Source: an uncultured bacterium (GTDB lineage: Bacteria; Bacillota; Clostridia; Oscillospirales; Acutalibacteraceae). Taken from it: a stretch of DNA of 8,073 bases. Position 1 is the first letter of the stretch, and each line of letters opens with the position of its first letter. The position numbers and the translations under genes were made by a program. The notes below the pieces were generated by a model that saw only the letters and a list, made by a program, of their open reading frames with translations, had not been told where the DNA came from and made no database searches. The DNA is taken from NCBI GenBank assembly GCA_905215105.1, contig CAJMOI010000086.1, positions 1 through 8,073 on the forward strand, read 5' to 3'. Shown piece after piece: positions 1 to 6,140 of the stretch.

Positions 1-24
1 GGACGGCCAATGGCCGCCCCTACG
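1..24. repeat. Inverted repeat at the window edge, REP-like intergenic element (partial?)
   Basis: Bases 1-8 (GGACGGCC) and 12-19 (GGCCGCCC) form an 8-base inverted repeat around the 3-base spacer AAT. The single imperfect position would be a G-U wobble in RNA transcribed from the minus strand. The element lies 12 bases after the ecfT stop codon. On the minus strand the left flank reads CGTAGGGGCGG, which resembles a short repeated intergenic motif that I recall from Oscillospiraceae genomes. That resemblance is from memory, not from a search. It could also be the stem of an intrinsic terminator for the operon, but the bases that would show a T-run lie outside the window. Confidence 0.5.
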
Positions 25-35
25 AAAATTTGGAA

Positions 36-848
36 TTATGCCAGCGCAGGCAGGAAAATATCCCCCACAACCACACCGGCTGCCACCAGAACCACCACAA
101 CGATAGCCACTGCATCCCGTCCGGTCATGTGCAGCTGTTTCATTTTGGTGGGGGTCATCCGGCTGTTATAGCAACGGCACTCCATGGCCATAGCCAGATC
201 ATAGGCCCGGCGGAAAGCCGACACGAACAGCGGAATCAAAATCGGAATCAGCGCCTTGATGCGCTGCATCAGTCCGCCGCTCTCCATATCCGCGCCTCTA
301 GCTTTCTGGGCACTCATGATTTTATCGGTTTCTTCCAGCAGCGTGGGCACAAAACGCAAGGCGATGGTCATCATCATAGCGATATCATGCACCGGAACCC
401 GGAAAAGCTTCAGGGGTTTCATCAGCCGCTCCATGGCATCAGTGAGCTGGGTAGGAGAAGTGGTAAACGTCAAAATGGAGCTGCACAGAATCAGCGCCGT
501 AATACGGATGGCGATAAAGATACAGCGGTAAATACCGTTCATGGTAATCTGCATAAAGCCCCACTGGAAAATGGGTTCGCCAGTACCATAAAACAGGTTT
601 AAAAGAGAGGTAAAGGCCACAATAAACAGAATCGCCTTCATACTCTTCAGGTACATTTTCACCGGCACACCGGAGAGCAGCATAGCGGCCAGAATCAGTG
701 CCACCACCAGCCCCATGGAAGCAAAGTTAAAGGCGGTAAAAATCAGAACAATTGCTGCCAACACCAGCACCATTTTTGCACGGGGATCCATCCGGTGAAG
801 AATGGAGCGTCCGGGGAAATACTGGCCTAAGGTAATATCACTGAGCAT
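36..848 (-). CDS. ecfT: EcfT, transmembrane coupling subunit of the ECF transporter energizing module
   Basis: This 270-residue membrane protein is the T component of an energy-coupling factor importer. It links the EcfA ATPases to substrate-specific S components in the cytoplasmic membrane. Hydrophobic segments lie at about residues 27-60, 71-88, 106-128, 155-170, 199-212 and 244-265. The start resembles other EcfT proteins, with G8QYFPGRS and then LHRMDPRAK. The two short arginine motifs on the cytoplasmic helices that contact the ATPase grooves are visible: ARG at 183-185 (in QKARGAD) and CRC at 224-226 (in AMECRCY). The second differs from the usual xRG. The ATG at 848 follows a GGAGG at 862-858 with 9-base spacing. 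The first 11 bases overlap the end of ecfA2, so translation is probably coupled. No S component is present, which fits a shared group II module. Length is normal for the family. Confidence 0.95.
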   Translation of the reverse strand: MLSDITLGQYFPGRSILHRMDPRAKMVLVLAAIVLIFTAFNFASMGLVVALILAAMLLSGVPVKMYLKSMKAILFIVAFTSLLNLFYGTGEPIFQWGFMQITMNGIYRCIFIAIRITALILCSSILTFTTSPTQLTDAMERLMKPLKLFRVPVHDIAMMMTIALRFVPTLLEETDKIMSAQKARGADMESGGLMQRIKALIPILIPLFVSAFRRAYDLAMAMECRCYNSRMTPTKMKQLHMTGRDAVAIVVVVLVAAGVVVGDIFLPALA

Positions 849-1716
849 TTTCGTCCGCCTCCTTCTTTTTCACCAGCGGGAGCAGTTCTTTAATGGCCTG
901 TTCCAGTGTCAGGATACCGGAAGGCACCGGGCAGCCCATGGCCTGCAAACGGGTCATGATCGCTGTCACCTGCGGCACCCGCAGTCCCATGGTCTCCAGC
1001 TCGGCACTTCTTGCAAATACATTGGGGGTGGTGTCGAACATAGCGGCCTTGCCCTTGTTCATCACCAGCACCCGGTCAGCGGTACGGGCAATGTCCTCCA
1101 TGCTGTGGGAAACCAGCAGCACGGTATTTTTCCGGTGCTGATGATAGCTGCCAATCTGCGCCAGCAGCACATCCCGACCTTTGGGGTCCAGACCAGCGGC
1201 GGGTTCGTCCAAAACCAAAACATCCGGGTCCATAGCGATGACACCCGCAATGGCCACCCGACGCTTTTCGCCGCCAGACAGTTCAAAGGGAGATTTTTCC
1301 CACAAAGAGGGCTTCAGGCCGGTAAACTCCGCAGCTTCTTTCGCCTTTTCCATGGCTTCTTCGTCAGAAAGGCCCTTGTTTTTGGGGCCAAAAGCGATGT
1401 CTTTCAGCACGGTCTCCTCGAAAAGCTGATATTCCGGATACTGGAACACCATGCCCACCTGAAAGCGCACTGAACGGATTTTCTTGGGCTCTGCCCAGAT
1501 GTCCTTGCCGTGCAGGAGAATTTTACCGGAAGTTGGGCGCAGCAGACCGTTCAGCTGCTGGATAAGGGTAGATTTTCCGCTGCCGGTGTGGCCGATCACG
1601 CCCACAAACTCCCCTTCTTCAATGGCGATATTCACATGATCCACGGCCGTGCGGGCAAAAGGGGAGCCCGGGCTGTAGACATAGGTCAAATCCTGTGTTT
1701 CCAATACGGCTGCCAT
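838..1716 (-). CDS. ecfA2: EcfA2 (EcfA'), ATP-binding subunit of the ECF transporter module
   Basis: This 292-residue cytoplasmic ABC ATPase pairs with EcfA1 to power vitamin or metal uptake through EcfT. All ABC motifs are intact: Walker A GHTGSGKST at 42-50, the Q-loop in FQYPEYQLF (Q92), signature LSGGE at 146-150, Walker B VLVLDE at 166-171 with catalytic E171, and the switch histidine H204. The FQYPEYQLF Q-loop and LSGGE signature are typical of EcfA2 and separate it from the upstream paralogue. The ATG at 1716 has AAAGGAG at 1730-1724 with 7-base spacing. This ribosome binding site lies over the ecfA1 stop, leaving only 4 bases between the genes. The C-terminal region after about residue 230 is the EcfA-type dimerization extension. 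Specificity cannot be read from this subunit. Confidence 0.95.
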   Translation of the reverse strand: MAAVLETQDLTYVYSPGSPFARTAVDHVNIAIEEGEFVGVIGHTGSGKSTLIQQLNGLLRPTSGKILLHGKDIWAEPKKIRSVRFQVGMVFQYPEYQLFEETVLKDIAFGPKNKGLSDEEAMEKAKEAAEFTGLKPSLWEKSPFELSGGEKRRVAIAGVIAMDPDVLVLDEPAAGLDPKGRDVLLAQIGSYHQHRKNTVLLVSHSMEDIARTADRVLVMNKGKAAMFDTTPNVFARSAELETMGLRVPQVTAIMTRLQAMGCPVPSGILTLEQAIKELLPLVKKKEADENAQ

Positions 1717-1720
1717 GGGC

Positions 1721-2569
1721 TCACTCCTTTCTGATCAGGGCATACAAAGCCCCTACGCATTCTTCTTCATTCAAAATCCCATCGGGAATTCCGCAGCCAT
1801 AGGCGCGCAGACGATAGGCCAGCTCTGTGGCCTGAGGCACGTCGAGATGGTGCTGCTTCAACAGCTCCACCTGAGAAAACACCTCACGGGGGGTGCCTTC
1901 GGTGAGGATATTGCCCTCATCCATAACAATGACTCGTCCAGCCTGCACAGCTTCGTCCATATAGTGGGTAATGAGGATAATGGTGATCCCCTTTTCACGG
2001 TTCAGCTTATGGATGGTCTCCATGACCTCGTCACGACCTCTGGGGTCCAGCATGGCGGTGGGCTCGTCCAACACAATGCAGTCCGGCTCCATGGCGATAA
2101 TGCCCGCAATGGCTACCCGCTGCTTCTGTCCGCCGGAGAGCTTATAAGGGGCATTTTCCCGATATTCATACATGTCCACGGCTTTCAAAGCCTCATCCAC
2201 ACGGCGGCGGATTTCTTTGGGTTCAACACCCAGATTTTCCGGGCCAAAAGCCACGTCTTCCTCTACAATGCTGGCTACCAGCTGGTTATCCGGGTTCTGC
2301 TGTACCAGTCCCACGCGGCGGCGCACTTCATAAATGGTTTCTTCGTCAGCGGTATCCATGCCCTCCACTGTCACTTTCCCCTCAGTGGGCAGAAGCATTC
2401 CGTTGAAGAGCTTGGCCATGGTGGACTTGCCGCAGCCGTTATGGCCCAGCAGCGCCACAAACTCCCCTTTTTTAATCTCCAGACTGACGCCGTGCAGAAC
2501 CTCCCGTGGCAGCTCGCCCTCAGCGGGCTCATAGGCAAAGCGTACCTTGTCTGCTTTGATAAATTCCAT
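1721..2569 (-). CDS. ecfA1: EcfA1 (EcfA), ATP-binding subunit of the ECF transporter module
   Basis: This 282-residue ABC ATPase is the first gene of the ecfA1-ecfA2-ecfT set. Motifs in order are Walker A GHNGCGKST (42-50), Q-loop VQQNPDNQL (Q91), signature LSGGQ (144-148), Walker B CIVLDE (164-169) with catalytic E169, and H202 in ITHYMDEA. The QNPDNQ Q-loop with LSGGQ marks EcfA1 rather than EcfA2. The ATG at 2569 follows AAAGGAG at 2587-2581 with 11-base spacing. A 66-base gap separates it from the upstream methyltransferase. I see no clear promoter in that gap, only a weak 4-bp dyad at 2599-2610. In many Bacillota this module lies between rplQ and truA, but here the upstream neighbour is a methyltransferase gene. 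ATP hydrolysis by the EcfA1-EcfA2 heterodimer drives reorientation of the S component. Confidence 0.95.
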   Translation of the reverse strand: MEFIKADKVRFAYEPAEGELPREVLHGVSLEIKKGEFVALLGHNGCGKSTMAKLFNGMLLPTEGKVTVEGMDTADEETIYEVRRRVGLVQQNPDNQLVASIVEEDVAFGPENLGVEPKEIRRRVDEALKAVDMYEYRENAPYKLSGGQKQRVAIAGIIAMEPDCIVLDEPTAMLDPRGRDEVMETIHKLNREKGITIILITHYMDEAVQAGRVIVMDEGNILTEGTPREVFSQVELLKQHHLDVPQATELAYRLRAYGCGIPDGILNEEECVGALYALIRKE

Positions 2570-2635
2570 TGGGTCTATGACTCCTTTCGATGTGAAATGC
2601 CGTTTTCGGCTTATTCCATCCTGAATCGTACAAAA

Positions 2636-3496
2636 TTAGCCTTCAAAAATCGCGGTACTGCCGCAGGGGAGCACCAGCCCACTGGCCGTCACCGGCAGGC
2701 CGATCTCGTCCGACGACACCTTGCCGCCGAACTTGGTTTGCAGCAGCGTCCCCAGCAAATATTCCATGACCGACGGGGACAAGCCTGTGGTGTAGGAATT
2801 GAGGATAAAGAACAGAGGCTTTTCCGAGAGAATAGGAATGCACTGGCTGACAAGGCTGTACAGCTGTTCCTCCAGCTTCCAGACCTCTCCTCCCGGGCCT
2901 CTGCCATAAGACGGCGGATCCATGATGATGCCGTCATAGGTATTGCCCCGACGCTGTTCCCGCTGGACAAACTTCATGCAATCGTCCACCAGCCAGCGCA
3001 CCGGACGATCGGCAATGCCGCTGGCCTCGGCGTTCTCTCTGGCCCAGGCAACCATGCCCTTGGAGGCGTCCACATGGGTCACATGGGCGCCGGCCTTCAT
3101 GCAGGCCAGCGTGGCCGCGCCGGTATATCCGAACAGGTTCAGAATCTTCACTGGACGGCCCGCTTCCTGAATCTTCTTCATGGCAAAATCCCAGTTCACT
3201 GCCTGTTCCGGGAAAATGCCGGTATGTTTAAAACCCATGGTTTTCAGCCGGAAGGTAAGGCCCTTATAGCCGATCTTCCACACCGGGGGCACCGGGCGGT
3301 AGTTCTGCCACTGGCCGCCGCCGGTATTGGAACGGTGATAGCGGGCGTTGGCCTGCCGCCACAAGGGGTGCTTTTTCGGGGTATCCCAGATAATCTGGGG
3401 GTCGGGACGAATCAAAATCACATCGCCCCAGCGCTCCAGCCGTTCCCCGGCGGAGGTGTCCAGCAGTTCATAATCCTTCCAGTCTGCGGCTCTCAT
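2636..3496 (-). CDS. Class I SAM-dependent methyltransferase, COG1092/RlmI-related, without PUA domain
   Basis: The 286-residue product has a Rossmann methyltransferase core. Motif I is NLFGYTGAA (120-128), the acidic residue after strand 2 is D143 in HVDAS, an acidic pair D171-D172 probably contacts the cofactor, and motif IV is DPPS (193-196). The N-terminal 100 residues (YELLDTSAGERLERWGDVIL onward) match the family often annotated as a 23S rRNA cytosine methyltransferase-like protein. The PUA domain of true RlmI is absent. The strand after motif IV reads FFILNSYTTG (229-238), where RlmI has a Ser-Cys-Ser segment carrying its catalytic cysteine, so an m5C reaction is doubtful. An N-methylation of a nucleic acid base is possible because DPPS resembles the NPPY-type motif. 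The ATG at 3496 follows AAAGGAT at about 3509-3503. The gene starts 30 bases after glmM. The substrate is unknown. Confidence 0.85.
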   Translation of the reverse strand: MRAADWKDYELLDTSAGERLERWGDVILIRPDPQIIWDTPKKHPLWRQANARYHRSNTGGGQWQNYRPVPPVWKIGYKGLTFRLKTMGFKHTGIFPEQAVNWDFAMKKIQEAGRPVKILNLFGYTGAATLACMKAGAHVTHVDASKGMVAWARENAEASGIADRPVRWLVDDCMKFVQREQRRGNTYDGIIMDPPSYGRGPGGEVWKLEEQLYSLVSQCIPILSEKPLFFILNSYTTGLSPSVMEYLLGTLLQTKFGGKVSSDEIGLPVTASGLVLPCGSTAIFEG

Positions 3497-3526
3497 GGTA
3501 ACATCCTTTCTTTCATTCGGGAAATC

Positions 3527-4876
3527 TTATGCCAGCTCTCGGCGCATGACTTCTGCCACATTATCGGCCAGCTGACGAATCTCTTCATCGTTTTCGCCTT
3601 CCACCATGACGCGCAGCAGCGGCTCGGTACCGGAAGGACGAACCACAATACGGCCACGGTCGCCCAGCTGCTTTTTCGCGTCGTCGATAGCCTGACGCAC
3701 ACGGATATCGGTATAGAAACGGAGTTTGCCCTCATTGCTCACGGTGATATTCACCAGCACCTGCGGATAACGGCTCATGACCGAAGCCAGGTCAGAGAGC
3801 TTTGCTTCTCTGCGGCGCAGAATACTCATCAGCTGGCAGGCAGACATCTGGCCGTCACCGGTGGTGGCGAAATCCAGGAAAATGAAGTGTCCGCTCTGCT
3901 CGCCGCCAAAGTTATAGCCTTGCAGCAGCATTTCTTCCAGCACATAACGGTCACCCACCTTGGTGGCGACAAAGTCCACGCCATTGGCCTCACAGAATTT
4001 GGAGAAGCCCATATTGGTCATAATGGTGCCCACCACGGAGTTCTTGGCCAGCTTGCCGCGGGACTTCATATCCAGTGCACAAATCGCCATAAAGAAGTCT
4101 CCGTCCACCAGATTGCCCTTTTCATCCACTGCCAAGCACCGGTCTGCATCACCGTCAAAAGCGATACCGGCATCGCAGTGGTGCTCCTTCACATATTCCA
4201 TCAGGCCTTCCACGTGAGTGGAACCACAGTTATCGTTAATATTCACGCCATTGGGCTCGGCATTGAGCATGTGCACCTTTGCCCCCAGCTCCGTAAACAG
4301 CAGCTCTGCCGTCCGGGAAGCGGAGCCGTTGGCACAGTCAACGGCGATTTCCATCCCATCCAGCGCAAAGGGAACTGTGGCCTTGATATGGTCCACATAG
4401 TCCCGCACCACATTGGGAGCAGTGGTCACTTTGCCCACATCGCCGCCAACCGGGCACGGGAAGGGCTGCACTTCATCCAGCACGATGGCTTCAATCTGCT
4501 CTTCCAGCGCGTCGGGCAGCTTGTAACCGTCGCCGCTGAAAATCTTGATGCCGTTGAACTCACAGGGGTTGTGAGAGGCGGAAATCATCACGCCGGCGTC
4601 TGCCTTGTACTTTCCTACCAGAAACGCCACGGCAGGCGTGGGCACAACGCCCAACTGCACCACGTTGGCACCCACACTACACAAACCGGCAGTCAGAGCA
4701 TTTTCCAGCATATCGCTGGAAAGACGGGTGTCCTTACCGATGAGGATCTTGGGATGGCGGTGGTCGTTGTCTGTCAGTACCATTGCGGCGGCGCGGCCAA
4801 TGTTCATGGCCAGCTCACAGGTCAGCTCGCTGTTGGCAATGCCTCTTGCGCCGTCTGTTCCAAAAAGTCTTCCCAT
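3527..4876 (-). CDS. glmM: Phosphoglucosamine mutase GlmM
   Basis: GlmM interconverts glucosamine-6-phosphate and glucosamine-1-phosphate in the cytoplasm, feeding UDP-GlcNAc for peptidoglycan. The 449-residue product has the usual length and every family landmark: N-terminal MGRLFGTDGARG, the active-site loop SASHNP (99-104) with phosphoserine S101, the metal-binding DGDADR loop (241-246), the sugar-specificity loop GEQSGH (325-330) and the phosphate-binding RPSGTEP (413-419). GEQSGH supports GlmM over a phosphomannomutase. I chose ATG 4876 because it gives the canonical N terminus and follows GGAG at 4888-4885 with 8-base spacing. A GTG at 4885 would lie inside that ribosome binding site. 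The upstream gap to the HD gene is 73 bases. In many Bacillota glmM follows the c-di-AMP synthase gene cdaA, which is not the case here. Activation normally requires serine phosphorylation. Confidence 0.97.
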   Translation of the reverse strand: MGRLFGTDGARGIANSELTCELAMNIGRAAAMVLTDNDHRHPKILIGKDTRLSSDMLENALTAGLCSVGANVVQLGVVPTPAVAFLVGKYKADAGVMISASHNPCEFNGIKIFSGDGYKLPDALEEQIEAIVLDEVQPFPCPVGGDVGKVTTAPNVVRDYVDHIKATVPFALDGMEIAVDCANGSASRTAELLFTELGAKVHMLNAEPNGVNINDNCGSTHVEGLMEYVKEHHCDAGIAFDGDADRCLAVDEKGNLVDGDFFMAICALDMKSRGKLAKNSVVGTIMTNMGFSKFCEANGVDFVATKVGDRYVLEEMLLQGYNFGGEQSGHFIFLDFATTGDGQMSACQLMSILRRREAKLSDLASVMSRYPQVLVNITVSNEGKLRFYTDIRVRQAIDDAKKQLGDRGRIVVRPSGTEPLLRVMVEGENDEEIRQLADNVAEVMRRELA

Positions 4877-4884
4877 AGTACACA

Positions 4885-4888
4885 CTCC
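4885..4888 (-). promoter_or_regulatory. Ribosome binding site that fixes the glmM start
   Basis: GGAG on the minus strand sits 8 bases before the ATG at 4876. The alternative GTG start at 4885 uses the last base of this motif, so it cannot be served by it. The choice agrees with the conserved MGRLFGTDG beginning of GlmM. Confidence 0.8.
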
Positions 4889-4949
4889 ATTTCTTTGATT
4901 AAAATAACCTCTGTATTTGCTCCAAAACCAGTGTTTGTTGTGTTTATAT

Positions 4950-5564
4950 TTATGCGAAGGTATTTTCCTTTACGCCGGGCAGCAATTCATAAACGGAAAT
5001 TCCCATTTGTTTTTCCAGCGCGTCCTTGATTTCATACGTCGCTTTCCATTTGGGAATGATAAAGTCATTGGGACCATACCGCATGACGACATCCACCCAG
5101 CGCTTTTCCAGCAGACAGAAGCCGGTTCCCATAGCCAGCGCGTCACACAGCTGAATCAGCCGGTCGTATTCGTTGTAGGTAAGCTGGGAAAGCAGCTCTC
5201 CCATTCGCTTCCGGGCGCTTTCGCCGTTCCGGTCCGCAACCACATTCCAAGAACCAAAACAGCTGTCGATGTCCTGATAAGGAAAGGAATGGGTCAGACA
5301 GATTCTGGCCACCTCCGGACATCCTTGTTCCATCATAAAGTCATAGCCGTCGGAGATATGCAGATTTCCCGTGACGCCAAACCGCCGTCCGATATCGTGG
5401 AGCATCCCCAGCACCTGGGCTCTTTCCGGGTCAAGCTCCGGAATGCGCTCTGCAATGGCCCGGGCGGCCTGCCCCACATACCGGCTGTGGGCGTCCCACA
5501 AACCGGGATTTCTTTTCACGCCATCCTGTAACCAGGCTTCCGCCTGTTCAATCGTTGGAAACAT
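4950..5564 (-). CDS. HD-domain metal-dependent phosphohydrolase of unknown substrate
   Basis: This 204-residue protein is a small single-domain HD hydrolase, probably cytoplasmic, with no signal peptide or membrane segment. Candidate metal ligands in order are H26 (in DAHSRYV), the H56-D57 pair (in MLHDIGR), H69 (in NLHISDGY), H92 (in LTHSFP) and D141 (in LCDALA). H26, H56, D57 and D141 are the standard HD set. H69 and H92 lie where two-metal HD enzymes such as YqeK carry extra histidines. I recognise the family as a conserved Bacillota HD protein but know no assigned substrate; nucleotide or phosphate-ester hydrolysis is the family-level expectation. The ATG at 5564 is preceded by GAGGAG at 5574-5569 and overlaps the end of the acetyltransferase gene by 17 bases. 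The 73 bases after its stop lead to glmM. Confidence 0.85.
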   Translation of the reverse strand: MFPTIEQAEAWLQDGVKRNPGLWDAHSRYVGQAARAIAERIPELDPERAQVLGMLHDIGRRFGVTGNLHISDGYDFMMEQGCPEVARICLTHSFPYQDIDSCFGSWNVVADRNGESARKRMGELLSQLTYNEYDRLIQLCDALAMGTGFCLLEKRWVDVVMRYGPNDFIIPKWKATYEIKDALEKQMGISVYELLPGVKENTFA

Positions 5565-6129
5565 TGGACTCCTCTTTCCGGGATTCCTCCCATTCGCTTT
5601 TCAAAATCGCCATCAGAATATCATCCCCGTAAGCATCACCGTCCACAATTGCCTGACGGCGTACGCCTTCTATCTGAAATCCCGCAGCGGCATAGGTCCT
5701 CTGCCCCCGTACATTAAAGGAAAACACATCCAGCTCCACCCGGTTCAGGTGCAGCGTTTCAAAAGCAAAGTCCCGGGTCATACAGGTCATCCAATAGCCC
5801 AGCCCTTTTCCCCGGGCTTCCGGCTGAAAAATACAGATACGGAAATTGGCGCAGCGGGTTTCCCAGTCGATTTCATTGAGAACGCTTTCCCCCACAATAC
5901 GCCCCTGAGGCGATATCAGAAGGAAATCGTACCGGTCATCCGCCTCCACACATTGCAGAAAAAAGCCGACAACCTCTTCCCGGGAAAACTCCGGTTTACA
6001 ACCGGTAAATCGGGCCACTTCCTGATCCAGCGGGCAAAAATTCTGCGCAAAATAATCCTCTGCGTCTTCCGGCTTCGCAAGGCGCAACGTAAAACCGTCT
6101 TTTTTCCATTGAGAGGCATTCTTTTTCAT
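5548..6129 (-). CDS. GNAT-family N-acetyltransferase, RimJ/RimL-like
   Basis: The 193-residue product has the GNAT fold that transfers an acetyl group from acetyl-CoA to an amine. The N-terminal strand FTLRLAKPEDAEDYF (13-27) is typical of the RimJ/RimL-like branch. The acetyl-CoA pyrophosphate loop is ARGKGLG (105-111), followed by a helix (112-126), strand RVELDVFSFN (130-139) and the C-terminal YAAAGFQIEGVRRQAI (146-161), a common GNAT ending. The true acceptor (ribosomal protein N terminus, polyamine, other amine) cannot be told. The ATG at 6129 follows GAGG at 6140-6137, directly after the ruvB stop, with an 11-base gap. The last 17 bases overlap the HD gene, suggesting coupled translation. 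The C-terminal tail (about 179-193) is polar and may be variable; it contains the downstream ribosome binding site. Confidence 0.88.
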   Translation of the reverse strand: MKKNASQWKKDGFTLRLAKPEDAEDYFAQNFCPLDQEVARFTGCKPEFSREEVVGFFLQCVEADDRYDFLLISPQGRIVGESVLNEIDWETRCANFRICIFQPEARGKGLGYWMTCMTRDFAFETLHLNRVELDVFSFNVRGQRTYAAAGFQIEGVRRQAIVDGDAYGDDILMAILKSEWEESRKEESNVSND

Positions 6130-6140
6130 ATCGTGTCCTC

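Noticed and set aside
802..1473. A 223-codon open frame on the plus strand
   Set aside because: It is the in-phase antisense of ecfA2, with typical His/Gln-rich shadow composition.
1721..2569. Riboswitch upstream of the ECF genes
   Set aside because: The 66-base gap before ecfA1 is too short and shows no recognisable riboswitch core; vitamin riboswitches usually precede S-component genes.
2599..2610. Short dyad (4-bp GC stem, 4-base loop) between the methyltransferase gene and ecfA1
   Set aside because: The stem is too short and no T-run follows it, so it is not supported as a terminator or riboswitch.
4877..4949. Possible promoter before glmM (TTGGAG at 4925-4920 and TTTAAT at 4903-4898, 16-base spacing)
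   Set aside because: The -35 matches the consensus at only three positions and the start of transcription would fall within a few bases of the ribosome binding site; too weak to list.
1715..5029. A 1,104-codon open frame on the plus strand
   Set aside because: It is exactly antisense and in phase with ecfA1, the methyltransferase gene and glmM. Its product is His/Gln/Gly-rich with no domain, and the openness follows from missing TTA, CTA and TCA codons in the real genes.
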